Assembly (NCBI RefSeq): GCF_001425055.1
Contig: NZ_LMDK01000018.1
Span: 372,001-436,000, forward strand
Reading direction: 5' to 3'
Origin: Pelomonas sp. Root1237
GTDB taxonomy: Bacteria; Pseudomonadota; Gammaproteobacteria; Burkholderiales; Burkholderiaceae_C
DNA: 64,000 nt
The first letter of the stretch is position 1; every line of letters begins with the position of its first letter. Under the pieces are notes generated by a model that saw nothing but the letters and a program-made list of their open reading frames with translations, was not told the origin of the DNA and searched no databases. Position numbers and translations under genes: made by a program. Shown in pieces: positions 21,285 to 29,613 of this stretch.

Positions 21285-22124
21285 ATGTCAACCGCCCGTC
21301 TTCTCCAGCCCCAAAGGCACCGCATCGGCGCCGGCTTCCAGGCCGAGGGTTGGCGTGAGCCGCTGGCGTTGCTCGACCCTTTCATCATGGTCGACCACTT
21401 CCGCATGAGCGAGCCGGCGTTTGCGCCGCACCCCCATGCCGGCTTCTCGGCGGTGACCTATCTCTTCGATGACTCGGCCACCGGCATGGTCAGCCGCGAT
21501 TCGCTGGGCGGCGAGCATGAAATCCTGCCGGGTGGCCTGCACTGGACGCTGGCCGGCCGGGGCGTCATGCATGACGAATTTCCCATCGAGGCGGGCCGCG
21601 AAGCCCATGGCCTGCAGATCTTCGTCAACCTGCCCGCCGAGCAGAAGCTGCGCGCGCCTACCGTCATGCGGCTTGCTGCCGAGCAGATGCCGCGCCGCGT
21701 GGGTGACGGCTGGCGCGCCATTCAGATCTTCAGCGCCGACACCGGGCTGGACCTGCCTTGGTCGACCTCGCTGGTGCTGGTCGACATTGACGCCGGCGCT
21801 GCCTTCGATTTCGTGCTGCCCGAGGGCGAGCAGGGTTTTGCCATCCCCATCCACGGCAGCGGCCACACCGGCGAGCTGCCACTGACCACCGGCCGAGCCC
21901 TGAGCGTGTCCGTCGGTGGCGGCGCCCGCATCGTGGCCGCTGAGGCGCTGCGCCTGGCCTGCTTCTGCGGCCGGCCGCTTTTCGAGCCCGTCGTGCGCCA
22001 CGGCCCCTTTGTCATGAGCAACGAAGGCCAGGTTGTGGCCGCGCTGCAGCGATTCCAGTCTGGCGGCATGGGCCGCCTCAGCCCTAGAACAACCTCAAGC
22101 AACAACAAGGAAACCCTGTCATGA
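21285..22124 (+). CDS. pirin family protein (bicupin)
   Basis: 279 residues in two cupin halves. The N-terminal metal-binding cupin is clear: LLDPFIMVDHFRM, PHPHAGFSAVTYLFDDSATGMVSRDSLGG, and HWTLAGRGVMHDEFP. Some bacterial pirins have quercetinase activity or bind metabolic enzymes; function here is open. I chose the ATG at 21285 (MSTARLLQPQRHR) as the family-like start; an in-frame ATG at 21258 is possible. The stop overlaps the emrA-like start by 4 nt, so the pirin is the first gene of the efflux operon and may act on the same compound. Confidence 0.87.
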   Translation: MSTARLLQPQRHRIGAGFQAEGWREPLALLDPFIMVDHFRMSEPAFAPHPHAGFSAVTYLFDDSATGMVSRDSLGGEHEILPGGLHWTLAGRGVMHDEFPIEAGREAHGLQIFVNLPAEQKLRAPTVMRLAAEQMPRRVGDGWRAIQIFSADTGLDLPWSTSLVLVDIDAGAAFDFVLPEGEQGFAIPIHGSGHTGELPLTTGRALSVSVGGGARIVAAEALRLACFCGRPLFEPVVRHGPFVMSNEGQVVAALQRFQSGGMGRLSPRTTSSNNKETLS

Positions 22125-23209
22125 ATGCACCGCAAGACAACACCGTTGCCCCGAAGCCTGCCAAGAGCGGCCCGCCCGTGCCCCTGCTCATCGTCGGCGC
22201 GATCCTGCTGATCGGCGGCATCGGCCTGGGTGGCCGCATGTGGTGGCGCGCACAGCATCTCGTCGAGACCGAGAACGCCTTCGTCGCCGGCCGCCTGCAC
22301 CCCGTCGCCACGCGCGTGGCCGGTGTCGTCACCGAGATGCGCATGCAGGACAACGCGGTCGTCAAGGCCGGCGACGTGCTGCTGCGCCTGGACCCGTCCG
22401 ACGCCGCCGTGCAGATCGAGCGCCTGAAGGCCCAGATCGCGCAGGCCGACGCGGCCATCGCAACGACGGCTGCGCAGATCGCCCAGTCCAAGGCCCAGGC
22501 CGCGGTGACGAACTCGCAGGTCGCCCAGGCCGAGAGCGTGCTGGCCCGCACCGAGCTGGACGCCAAGCGCAGCCAGGCGCTGTTCGGCGCCGAGTTGCGC
22601 GCCACGAGCAAGCAGGAACTGGATGCCGCGCTTGCCGCCCGCGACGTGGCCCGCGCCGACCTGACCGCCCGCAAGGCCGGCGCCTCGGCCGCCAAGGAAG
22701 CCATCGCCGCCGCCGAGAGCGCGCGCCAGTCGGCCAACGCGCAAAAGAGTGCGACGCAGGCCTTGCTGAAGGACGCTCAGAACCAGCTTGGCTATGTCGA
22801 GCTGCGCGCGTCCAGCGACGGCCGCGTCGGCAAGCGCACGGTCGAGGTCGGCCAGCGCGTGCAGGCCGGCCAGCAGTTGGCGGCCATCGTCGAGCCCGAG
22901 GTCTGGATCACCGCCAACTTCAAGGAAACCCAGCTCGCGAAGATGAAGCCGGGTCAGAAGGTGCACGTGAAGGTCGACGCCTTCCCGGGCAAGGAACTGG
23001 AAGCCCATGTCGACAGCTTTGCCCCGGCCTCGGGCGCCAGCTTCGCGCTGCTGCCGCCGGACAACGCGACCGGCAACTTCACCAAGATCGTCCAGCGCGT
23101 GCCGGTCAAGGTTGTCTTCGAGCCCGAGAGCCTGAAGAGCCTGGGTGAAGCCGCGACACGCATCGTGCCGGGCCTCTCGGTGCAGGTGGAAGTCGAAATT
23201 TCCGAGTAA
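22121..23209 (+). CDS. emrA: EmrA/HlyD-type membrane fusion protein
   Basis: Periplasmic adaptor of a tripartite drug efflux pump, 362 residues. A cytoplasmic tail is followed by one membrane segment (VPLLIVGAILLIGGIGLGGRM, about 20-40), a lipoyl half (VATRVAGVVTEMRMQDNAVVKAGDVLLRLD), an Ala/Gln-rich coiled-coil hairpin (about 85-210), the second lipoyl half and a beta barrel (VELRASSDGRVGKRTVEVGQRVQAGQ, IVEPEVWITANFKETQL). An AAGGAAA ribosome site precedes the ATG. It lies between the pirin and the emrB-like permease in a four-gene operon. Confidence 0.92.
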   Translation: MNAPQDNTVAPKPAKSGPPVPLLIVGAILLIGGIGLGGRMWWRAQHLVETENAFVAGRLHPVATRVAGVVTEMRMQDNAVVKAGDVLLRLDPSDAAVQIERLKAQIAQADAAIATTAAQIAQSKAQAAVTNSQVAQAESVLARTELDAKRSQALFGAELRATSKQELDAALAARDVARADLTARKAGASAAKEAIAAAESARQSANAQKSATQALLKDAQNQLGYVELRASSDGRVGKRTVEVGQRVQAGQQLAAIVEPEVWITANFKETQLAKMKPGQKVHVKVDAFPGKELEAHVDSFAPASGASFALLPPDNATGNFTKIVQRVPVKVVFEPESLKSLGEAATRIVPGLSVQVEVEISE

Positions 23210-23216
23210 GCCTGAC

Positions 23217-24800
23217 ATGGGCAACGAAAACTACCTCCCCCCGCCGCCCGACCAGAAGGTCAGCGGCCGCACCTGGTTGGCCGTGCTGGCCAGCCTGCTG
23301 GGTGCCTTCATGGCGGTGCTGGACATCGCCATCACTAACTCCTCGCTGCGCGACATCCTCGGCGCGCTGTCGGCCACGCAGGAAGAGGGCTCCTGGATCT
23401 CCAGCGCCTACCTCGTCGCCGAGATCGTCGTCATCCCGCTGGCGGGCTTCCTGTCGATGGTGTTCTCCACGCGCCGCTACCTGGTCGTCAACGTCGCGCT
23501 GTTCCTGATCTTCAGCACGCTGTGCGGCATGGCCTGGAGCCTGGAGTCCATGATCGCCTTCCGCGCGGCCCAGGGCTTCACCGGTGGCGTCATGATCCCG
23601 ATGGCGATGACGCTTGTCACGCGCAAGCTGCCGCTGAACAAGCGCCCCATCGGCCTTGCGCTGTTCGGCATGACCGCCACGCTGGCACCGACGCTTGGCC
23701 CCACCGTCGGCGGCTACCTGACCGAGTTGTATGGCTGGCCCAGCATCTTCTACATCAACTGGGCACCCGGCATCCTGCTGATGCTCGGCGTCAGCATCGG
23801 CCTGGACAAGGAGCCGATGAACTTGCGGCTGCTGCGTGAAGTGGACTGGTGGGGCGTCGTCTTCATGGCCATCGGCCTTGGGTCTCTCACCGCGATGCTC
23901 GAAGAGGGCAATGCCAAGGACTGGTTCGCCAGCCCCTTCATCATCACGGCCGCCGTGCTGGCGGTGGGCGGCATCTATGGCTGGGCCTGGCGCGGCCTGA
24001 CGCGCAAGAACACCTTCATCGACCTGCACATCCTCGGCCGCCCCAGCTTCTTGATCGCCGGCGTCATTGCGTTTGCGACCGGCATGGGCCTCTACGGTTC
24101 GGCCTTCATCCTGCCGCTGTACCTGGGCCAGATCGCCAGCTACACGCCGATGCAGATCGGCATCGTCATCATGTGGATGGGCCTGCCGCAGCTCTTCATC
24201 ATGCCCTTCGCGGCCAAGCTGTCCACCAAGCTGGACAACCGCGTGATGATGAGCGTGGGCCTGGCGCTGTTCGCCACCTCGTGCTTCATGAACACGCACA
24301 TGAGCGCCGACACGGCCGGCCCGGAACTGTTGTTCGCGCAGATCGTCCGCGCCCTGGGCCAGCCGCTGATCATGATCACGCTGACCAACTTTGCGGTGAA
24401 CGGTGTCCCGCCCAACCTGCTGCCCAGCGCCTCGGGCATGTTCAACATGATGCGAAACCTCGGTGGCTCCGTCGGCATCGCCACGCTGGCCACGCTGCTG
24501 ACCAACCGCGAGCACCTGCACAGCGCCCGCGTCGGCGAGTCCATCAGCCTTTACGACCCCGCCACGCAGGCTCGCCTGGACACGCTGGCGCAGAACTTCG
24601 CCAGCAAGGGCGCCGACCTCGCCACCGCCCAGGACATGGCCATCAAGGCCCTGGACAACGTCGTGCGCCGCGACAGCTTCGTCATGGCCTACAACGACGC
24701 TTTCCTGATCCTTGGCATCGCGCTCGTCAGCTGTGTCGTCATCGTCTGGATGAGCAAGAAGGTGCTCGGTGGCGCCGGCGCCGCCGAAGCCGCACATTGA
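23217..24800 (+). CDS. emrB: EmrB/QacA-type DHA2 major facilitator multidrug exporter
   Basis: Proton-driven inner-membrane exporter, 527 residues, expected 14 membrane segments. The first segment carries the DHA2 motif (LGAFMAVLDIAITNSSLRDI), then SWISSAYLVAEIVVIPLAGFLS and the motif C-like GMTATLAPTLGPTVGGYLTE. Start at 23217 (MGNENYLPPPPDQK), 7 nt after the emrA stop; an in-frame ATG at 23145 lies inside emrA. It works with the EmrA-type adaptor and the downstream outer-membrane channel. The exported compound is unknown. Confidence 0.93.
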   Translation: MGNENYLPPPPDQKVSGRTWLAVLASLLGAFMAVLDIAITNSSLRDILGALSATQEEGSWISSAYLVAEIVVIPLAGFLSMVFSTRRYLVVNVALFLIFSTLCGMAWSLESMIAFRAAQGFTGGVMIPMAMTLVTRKLPLNKRPIGLALFGMTATLAPTLGPTVGGYLTELYGWPSIFYINWAPGILLMLGVSIGLDKEPMNLRLLREVDWWGVVFMAIGLGSLTAMLEEGNAKDWFASPFIITAAVLAVGGIYGWAWRGLTRKNTFIDLHILGRPSFLIAGVIAFATGMGLYGSAFILPLYLGQIASYTPMQIGIVIMWMGLPQLFIMPFAAKLSTKLDNRVMMSVGLALFATSCFMNTHMSADTAGPELLFAQIVRALGQPLIMITLTNFAVNGVPPNLLPSASGMFNMMRNLGGSVGIATLATLLTNREHLHSARVGESISLYDPATQARLDTLAQNFASKGADLATAQDMAIKALDNVVRRDSFVMAYNDAFLILGIALVSCVVIVWMSKKVLGGAGAAEAAH

Positions 24801-24814
24801 ATCGGGAGATCAAC

Positions 24815-26224
24815 ATGATCCAACTCAAGACCGTTTTCACCCTCGTTGCCATGGCGGCGCTGGCCGCCTGCACGACGCTGGGCCCCAACTATCAGACCCC
24901 AGCCGCCAACGCACCGGCCGCCTATCGCGCCGCAGCCCTCGTGGCCGGCGCCGAGCTGCAGCGCGACTGGTGGCTGCTGTTTGGCGACGCCCAGCTCGAC
25001 GCGCTTGAAGCGCAGGCCCTGCAGGCCAGCCCCACGCTGGCGGCCGCGGCCGCGCGGGTCGAACGCGCCCGCGCCGTGTATGGCGCGACAAAGGCGGACG
25101 AGCTGCCGCGTGTCGACGTCGGCGGCAGCGTCACCAACCTGCGCACGTCCGCCAAGTCGGTGACGACGCCGGTGCTGGGCGGCCAGGCCATCACCTTCGA
25201 CGGCACCCAGACCGGTGTGCAGGCCTCCATCGGCTGGGAGCTGGACCTCTGGGGCCGCGTGAAGCGCCAGGCTGAAGCTTCGCAAGCCCAGCTGGATGCC
25301 TCCACGCTCGACGCTGCCGCCGCCCGCGTCGCGCTGACCGCCGACGTCGCCGCCGCCTACTGGCAGTGGCGCGCGCTGGCCGACGAGGCCGCAGCGTTGC
25401 AACGCCTGCGCGACAGCCGCGCCAACGCCTTCAAGGTCGCGCAGACCCGCTTCGACGCGGGCTCCTCGACGACGCAGGACCTGGAGCGCGTGCGCGCCGA
25501 ACTGGCCTCGGCCGACGCCGACGTGGCCGACCTGCCGCGCCGCCAGGCGCTGGTGGCCAACCAGATCGCCGCGCTGACCGGCCAGGCCGCGGCCGAGCTG
25601 AAGCTGCGGGCGTCACCGATGGCGGCACCGCCGCAGATCCGCGCCGGCCTGCCGTCCGAGCTGCTGCAACGCCGCCCGGACCTGGCCCAGAGCCTGGCCC
25701 AGCTGCATGCCGCAACCGCCCAGGTCGGCATCGCCGAGGCCGCCTTCTACCCGTCCATCCGCCTGACCGGCAGCTTCGGCTACCAGAGCAAGGAGTTGGA
25801 CTCGCTGATCTCCGCGCCAGCGCGCCTGTACAACATCGGTCCGAGCATCTCGCTGCCCATCTTCGAAGGCGGCCGCAACAAGGCCAACCTCGCCGGCGCG
25901 AGGGCCTCGGTGGACGAGTCTCTCGCCGCCTTCCGCGGCCGCATGCTGCAGGCCTTGCGCGAGGTCGACGACGCGCTGGCCGAACTGCAGGGGCGCGCGA
26001 CGGTGGTGGACGCCCAGAACCGCACGTTGGCGTCCAGCAGCCAGGCGTTGAACGTGGCCAAGAGCCGCTATGACAAGGGCGCCGTCAGCTATCTGGACGT
26101 GACCGAGGCCGAGCGCACGCCGCTCGCCACCGAGCGCGCGCTGGCCCAGCTGCGCGGCGCGCAATGGGCGGCGACGGCGCAACTCGTCAAGGCGCTGGGC
26201 GGCGGCTGGACCCAGGGCAGTTGA
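24815..26224 (+). CDS. NodT/OprM-type outer-membrane efflux lipoprotein
   Basis: TolC-fold channel of the tripartite pump, 469 residues. The signal peptide ends in a lipobox LAAC with C19 as lipidation site. Two outer-membrane efflux repeats follow (QRDWWLLFGDAQLDALEAQAL, GWELDLWGRVKRQAEASQAQ, LPSELLQRRPDLAQSLAQLHAATAQVGIAEAAFYPSIRLTG is the second-repeat hallmark seen at about residues 277-318). The reading frame is open far upstream into emrB, but the ATG at 24815 with GGGAGA before it is the real start. It is 14 nt downstream of emrB and closes the operon. Confidence 0.94.
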   Translation: MIQLKTVFTLVAMAALAACTTLGPNYQTPAANAPAAYRAAALVAGAELQRDWWLLFGDAQLDALEAQALQASPTLAAAAARVERARAVYGATKADELPRVDVGGSVTNLRTSAKSVTTPVLGGQAITFDGTQTGVQASIGWELDLWGRVKRQAEASQAQLDASTLDAAAARVALTADVAAAYWQWRALADEAAALQRLRDSRANAFKVAQTRFDAGSSTTQDLERVRAELASADADVADLPRRQALVANQIAALTGQAAAELKLRASPMAAPPQIRAGLPSELLQRRPDLAQSLAQLHAATAQVGIAEAAFYPSIRLTGSFGYQSKELDSLISAPARLYNIGPSISLPIFEGGRNKANLAGARASVDESLAAFRGRMLQALREVDDALAELQGRATVVDAQNRTLASSSQALNVAKSRYDKGAVSYLDVTEAERTPLATERALAQLRGAQWAATAQLVKALGGGWTQGS

Positions 26225-26233
26225 TCCCGGGGC

Positions 26234-26608
26234 TCAGCCCCTGTTCTCGTCGAACTGCTCGGCGCCCGGGACGGCCTGAAGCCAGGGCTCGCGGCGCTTG
26301 ACCCAGAGCTCGTAGCTCGGCACGAGGGGCGTGGGCGCCTGCGACAGGATGCCGAGCTTGATCTCGGCCTCCTGGTCGTCGAGGGAAAACAGCCGCGAGC
26401 CGCAGCGAGGGCAGAAGCGCTGGCCGCGGAACTCGGCGGTGTCGCCTTGATGCTCGAACTGGCCGGCTGGCCAGACGGCGTAGAAGGTGAAGGCCGAGCC
26501 GCTCTCCTTGCGACAGTCCATGCAATGGCAGATGCCCACGCGCAGCGGTTCGCCTCGGGCGGCCAGCTTTACCCGGCCACAAAGGCATTCACCGGAATAG
26601 GTCGTCAT
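26234..26608 (-). CDS. GFA/CENP-V-type zinc-binding protein
   Basis: 124-residue member of the family named for glutathione-dependent formaldehyde-activating enzyme. Zinc-binding cysteines are visible as CLCG, CHCMDCRK and FCPRCGSRLF. Most members have no proven enzymatic role, so formaldehyde activation should not be assumed. The start at 26608 (MTTYSGECLCG) is chosen because the extension to 26728 is antisense to nothing but lies inside waaA. The 3' end is convergent with the efflux operon (9 nt gap), and it follows the waaA stop on the same strand by 5 nt. Confidence 0.85.
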   Translation of the reverse strand: MTTYSGECLCGRVKLAARGEPLRVGICHCMDCRKESGSAFTFYAVWPAGQFEHQGDTAEFRGQRFCPRCGSRLFSLDDQEAEIKLGILSQAPTPLVPSYELWVKRREPWLQAVPGAEQFDENRG

Positions 26609-26613
26609 GGCCG

Positions 26614-27885
26614 TCAGGGAATGATTGAAAGCAGGGCCACCGCCATGCGGGCGGCAGCCCCTTGGTGCGCCCGGGAGAAGGCTTGCGCCCGTGCCGCCAT
26701 GGTCTGCCGTGACACAGTGTCCCCACAAAGTGCCAGGCCCTGGGCGACGGCGTCGGACAGATCGGCACAGCGTCTGGCCGCACCCGCGGCAATGGCCAGC
26801 TCGGTCGCCTCGGCGAAATTGAAAGTGTGCGGCCCCGCCAGCACGGGGCAGCCGCAGGCCGCGGCCTCGATGAGGTTCTGGCCGCCCAGTGGCGCGAAAC
26901 TGCCGCCGAGCAGCGCGACGCTGGCCAGGCCGTAGTACAGCGGCATCTCGCGCATGGAGTCGCCCAGCCAGACGTCGACGGTGAGGGCCTCGGGCGGCGG
27001 CTCATCGCCCCACTGGCTGCGGCGCGCCAGCGTCAGGCCGGCAGCCTGAATGAGCGCTGCGATCTCGTCGAAACGCTGGGGATGGCGGGGCACGATGGCC
27101 AGCAGCGGTCGAGGGGCAGGCAGCTTGACCCAATCGTGGAGCAGCGCTTTTTCCTCGCCCTCGCGGCTGACGGCCAGCATCAGCACGGGTCGGTCCAGGA
27201 GGGCGGCCCAAGCTTGGCCGCGGGCGATCAGGGCCGGGTCCATCGCGATGTCGTACTTCAGGTTGCCGGCCACCTCGACACGGGCCATGCCCATCGCGCG
27301 GATGCGTTCGGCGTCGGCCTCGGTCTGGGCTAGGGCCAGCGTCATGCGGCGCGCCGCCGGCCGCATCAGTGCCGCCAGGCGCCGGCCCTGGCGCAGGCTC
27401 TTCTCCGACAGGCGCGCGTTGGCCAGCACCATGGGCAGCCCGGCCTTCTCGGCCTCACGCTGCAGCGTCGGCCAGACCTCGGTCTCCATCAGCACACCCT
27501 GGCGCGGGCGCCAATGGCGTAGGAAGCGGCGCACGGCGCCAGGCGTGTCATAGGGCAGCCAGGCCTGGGCGTCGCCCTCGCGTAGCAGGGCTTGACCGGC
27601 CTCGCGGCCGGTGGCGGTGGAGTGCGTCAGCAGGAACTTGAGCGCGGGGTCACGGGCACGCAGGGCGTCGACCAGGGCGCTGGCCGCGCGTGTCTCACCC
27701 AGCGAGACGGCGTGAATCCAGAGTCGGCCTGGCTCGGCGGCTGATTTGTAGAAGCCCAGCCGCTCACCCACCGCATGCCGGTACAGCGCCTCCTTGGCGC
27801 CGCGCCGCCACAGCCGCAGCAGGTAGAAGGGGGTCAGTAGCCACAGCGCAGCCTGGTAGGCCAGCCGCGCAAGTGCCTCACTCAT
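26614..27885 (-). CDS. waaA: 3-deoxy-D-manno-octulosonic acid (KDO) transferase
   Basis: Transfers KDO from CMP-KDO to lipid A precursor at the inner membrane in LPS synthesis. It has 423 residues: an N-terminal membrane anchor (LAYQAALWLLTPFYLLRLW), the catalytic SLGE with E64, ETEVWPTL, and a C-terminal nucleotide-binding half with GGSFAPLGGQNLIEAAACGCPVLAGPHT. The start overlaps the stop of the small PLDc_N gene by four bases (ATGA), so waaA is in an operon pgm - PLDc_N - waaA. Confidence 0.95.
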   Translation of the reverse strand: MSEALARLAYQAALWLLTPFYLLRLWRRGAKEALYRHAVGERLGFYKSAAEPGRLWIHAVSLGETRAASALVDALRARDPALKFLLTHSTATGREAGQALLREGDAQAWLPYDTPGAVRRFLRHWRPRQGVLMETEVWPTLQREAEKAGLPMVLANARLSEKSLRQGRRLAALMRPAARRMTLALAQTEADAERIRAMGMARVEVAGNLKYDIAMDPALIARGQAWAALLDRPVLMLAVSREGEEKALLHDWVKLPAPRPLLAIVPRHPQRFDEIAALIQAAGLTLARRSQWGDEPPPEALTVDVWLGDSMREMPLYYGLASVALLGGSFAPLGGQNLIEAAACGCPVLAGPHTFNFAEATELAIAAGAARRCADLSDAVAQGLALCGDTVSRQTMAARAQAFSRAHQGAAARMAVALLSIIP

Positions 27886-28073
27886 CTCCGCGGCCGCGAC
27901 GCGCCGCCGACCGGCCAGAGCCAGTAGAGCAACGGGCCGAAGACGGGCATGCCGCAGAACACCAGCAGCCAGATGCGTGGCTGCTCGCGCTTGATGACAT
28001 GCACGCCGCTCAACAAGGTCGGCAGAAAGAGCACGAGCAGGGCAAGCAGGGCCCCAATGCCTCCGCCTTCCAT
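27882..28073 (-). CDS. small membrane protein of PLDc_N (cardiolipin synthase N-terminal-like) type
   Basis: 63-residue protein with two membrane segments (IGALLALLVLFLPTLLSGVHVI and IWLLVFCGMPVFGPLLYWLW) separated by a short basic loop, and a basic tail (GGASRPRR). The CGMPVFGPLLYWL stretch matches the PLDc_N membrane motif usually found before cardiolipin synthase catalytic domains; here it stands alone. ATG at 28073 is 5 nt from the pgm stop and its own stop overlaps the waaA start, so it is well supported as a gene by spacing. Confidence 0.75.
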   Translation of the reverse strand: MEGGGIGALLALLVLFLPTLLSGVHVIKREQPRIWLLVFCGMPVFGPLLYWLWPVGGASRPRR

Positions 28074-28078
28074 GGCGC

Positions 28079-29476
28079 TCAGTGGCCCGCGGCGAAGGTC
28101 GCGTCCGGCTTCACGCGCTTGAGTTGCTCCAGCACGTCGTGCTGGATGCGTTCCAGCGCCTCGGGCGTATGGCCTTCGAAGCGCAGCACCAGCACGGGCG
28201 TCGTGTTGGACGGGCGGATGAGACCGAAACCATCCGCGTACTCGATGCGCAGGCCGTCGATGGTGATCAGCTCGTTCGCACCGGGGAAGTCGGCCAGCGT
28301 CGTCTGGGCCTTCAGCGTCTTGACGACCTCGTGATGCTCGCCTTCGGCGCAGGGCACGTTGATCTCGGGCGTGTTGAAGCTGTTGGGCAGGGCCTGCAGC
28401 ACGGCGCTCGGGTCCTTGGCCCGCGACAGGATCTCCAGCATGCGGCCGGCCGTGTACATCGCGTCGTCGAAGCCGTACCAGCGCTCGGCGAAGAAGATGT
28501 GGCCCGACAGCTCGCCGGCCAGCGGCGCGCCGGTCTCCTTCAGCTTGGCCTTGGCCAGCGAGTGGCCGGTCATCCACATCAGCGGCTTGCCACCGTGCTT
28601 CTTGATCCACGGTGCCAGGCGCTGCGTGCACTTGACGTCGAAGATGATCTCGGCGCCCTTCTGGCGCTTCAGGATGTCGGCCGCGATCAGCATGATCTGG
28701 CGGTCCGGCATGATCATCTCGCCGTCCTTGGTGACGATGCCGAGGCGGTCGCCGTCGCCGTCGAAGGCCAGGCCCAGCTCGGCGCCGGTGGCGTGGACGA
28801 CGCGCTTCAGGTCTTCCAGGTTCTCGGGACGGCTCGGGTCCGGATGGTGGTTGGGGAAGTCGCCGTCGACCTTGGAGAAGATGTCGATGACCTCGCAGCC
28901 CAGCGCACGAAGGATGGCCGGGGCCGAGGCGCCGGGGATGCCGTTGCCGCTATCGACGACGATCTTCATCGGGCGGGCCAGCTTGCAGTCATTGACGACC
29001 CGGTGGGTGTACTCGGGGACGATGTCCATCTTGGCGCCGCGGCCCTTGCCCTTGGCGTAGTCCTCGGCTTCGATGCGCTGGCGCAGGCCCTGGATCTGCT
29101 CGCCATAGACGGCGGCGCCCTTGAGCACCATCTTGAAGCCGTTGTAGTCCTTGGGGTTGTGGCTGCCCGTGACCATGATGCCGGAGCTGCAGCCGTGCGC
29201 ACCGCGCGTGGCAGCGACGTAATAGAGCATGGGCGTGGTCACGGCGCCGATGTCGACGACGTCCAGGCCCGTAGAGCGCAGGCCACGCACGAGTGCTGCG
29301 ACCAGGCCGGGGCCCGACAGGCGGCCGTCACGGCCGACAGCGACGGCCTTTTCGCCCAGGGCCTTGGCCTCGGTGCCGAAGGCACGACCCAGGTGCTCTG
29401 CGAGCTCCTCGTTCAAGGTCTGGCCGACGACGCCACGGATGTCATAGGCCTTGAAGATGGATGCGTGAACCTGCAT
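28079..29476 (-). CDS. phosphomannomutase/phosphoglucomutase
   Basis: 465-residue alpha-D-phosphohexomutase of the AlgC/ManB type, interconverting hexose 1- and 6-phosphates for LPS and exopolysaccharide precursors. It has IFKAYDIRG at the N-terminus, the phosphoserine loop VTGSHNP with S105, the metal-binding DGDGDRLG, the sugar-binding GELSGHIFF and the phosphate-binding RPSNTTPVLVLRFE. Start at 29476 (MQVHASIF), not the upstream ATG at 29569, which falls in the leader. It is the first gene of the operon with the PLDc_N gene and waaA, consistent with an envelope role. Confidence 0.93.
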   Translation of the reverse strand: MQVHASIFKAYDIRGVVGQTLNEELAEHLGRAFGTEAKALGEKAVAVGRDGRLSGPGLVAALVRGLRSTGLDVVDIGAVTTPMLYYVAATRGAHGCSSGIMVTGSHNPKDYNGFKMVLKGAAVYGEQIQGLRQRIEAEDYAKGKGRGAKMDIVPEYTHRVVNDCKLARPMKIVVDSGNGIPGASAPAILRALGCEVIDIFSKVDGDFPNHHPDPSRPENLEDLKRVVHATGAELGLAFDGDGDRLGIVTKDGEMIMPDRQIMLIAADILKRQKGAEIIFDVKCTQRLAPWIKKHGGKPLMWMTGHSLAKAKLKETGAPLAGELSGHIFFAERWYGFDDAMYTAGRMLEILSRAKDPSAVLQALPNSFNTPEINVPCAEGEHHEVVKTLKAQTTLADFPGANELITIDGLRIEYADGFGLIRPSNTTPVLVLRFEGHTPEALERIQHDVLEQLKRVKPDATFAAGH

Positions 29477-29613
29477 GAAATGCCCTCGAATACTGGGTTT
29501 TGAAAACGCGCCGGATTGTAGGCACGGCCCGTGGCCGACCATCCGTCGCATCGGCTGTCGATTCGTCACTCATGCAAGGGGCATGCCGCCCGCCCTTCCT
29601 ACACTCGCGCCCC

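Noticed and set aside
23849..24814. Upstream extension of the outer-membrane efflux gene
   Set aside because: The extension lies out of frame within emrB; the lipoprotein signal peptide starts at 24815 with a good ribosome site.
28082..29503. 473-codon frame opposite the phosphomannomutase
   Set aside because: Antisense shadow in high-GC DNA; the minus-strand product has the full mutase motif set.
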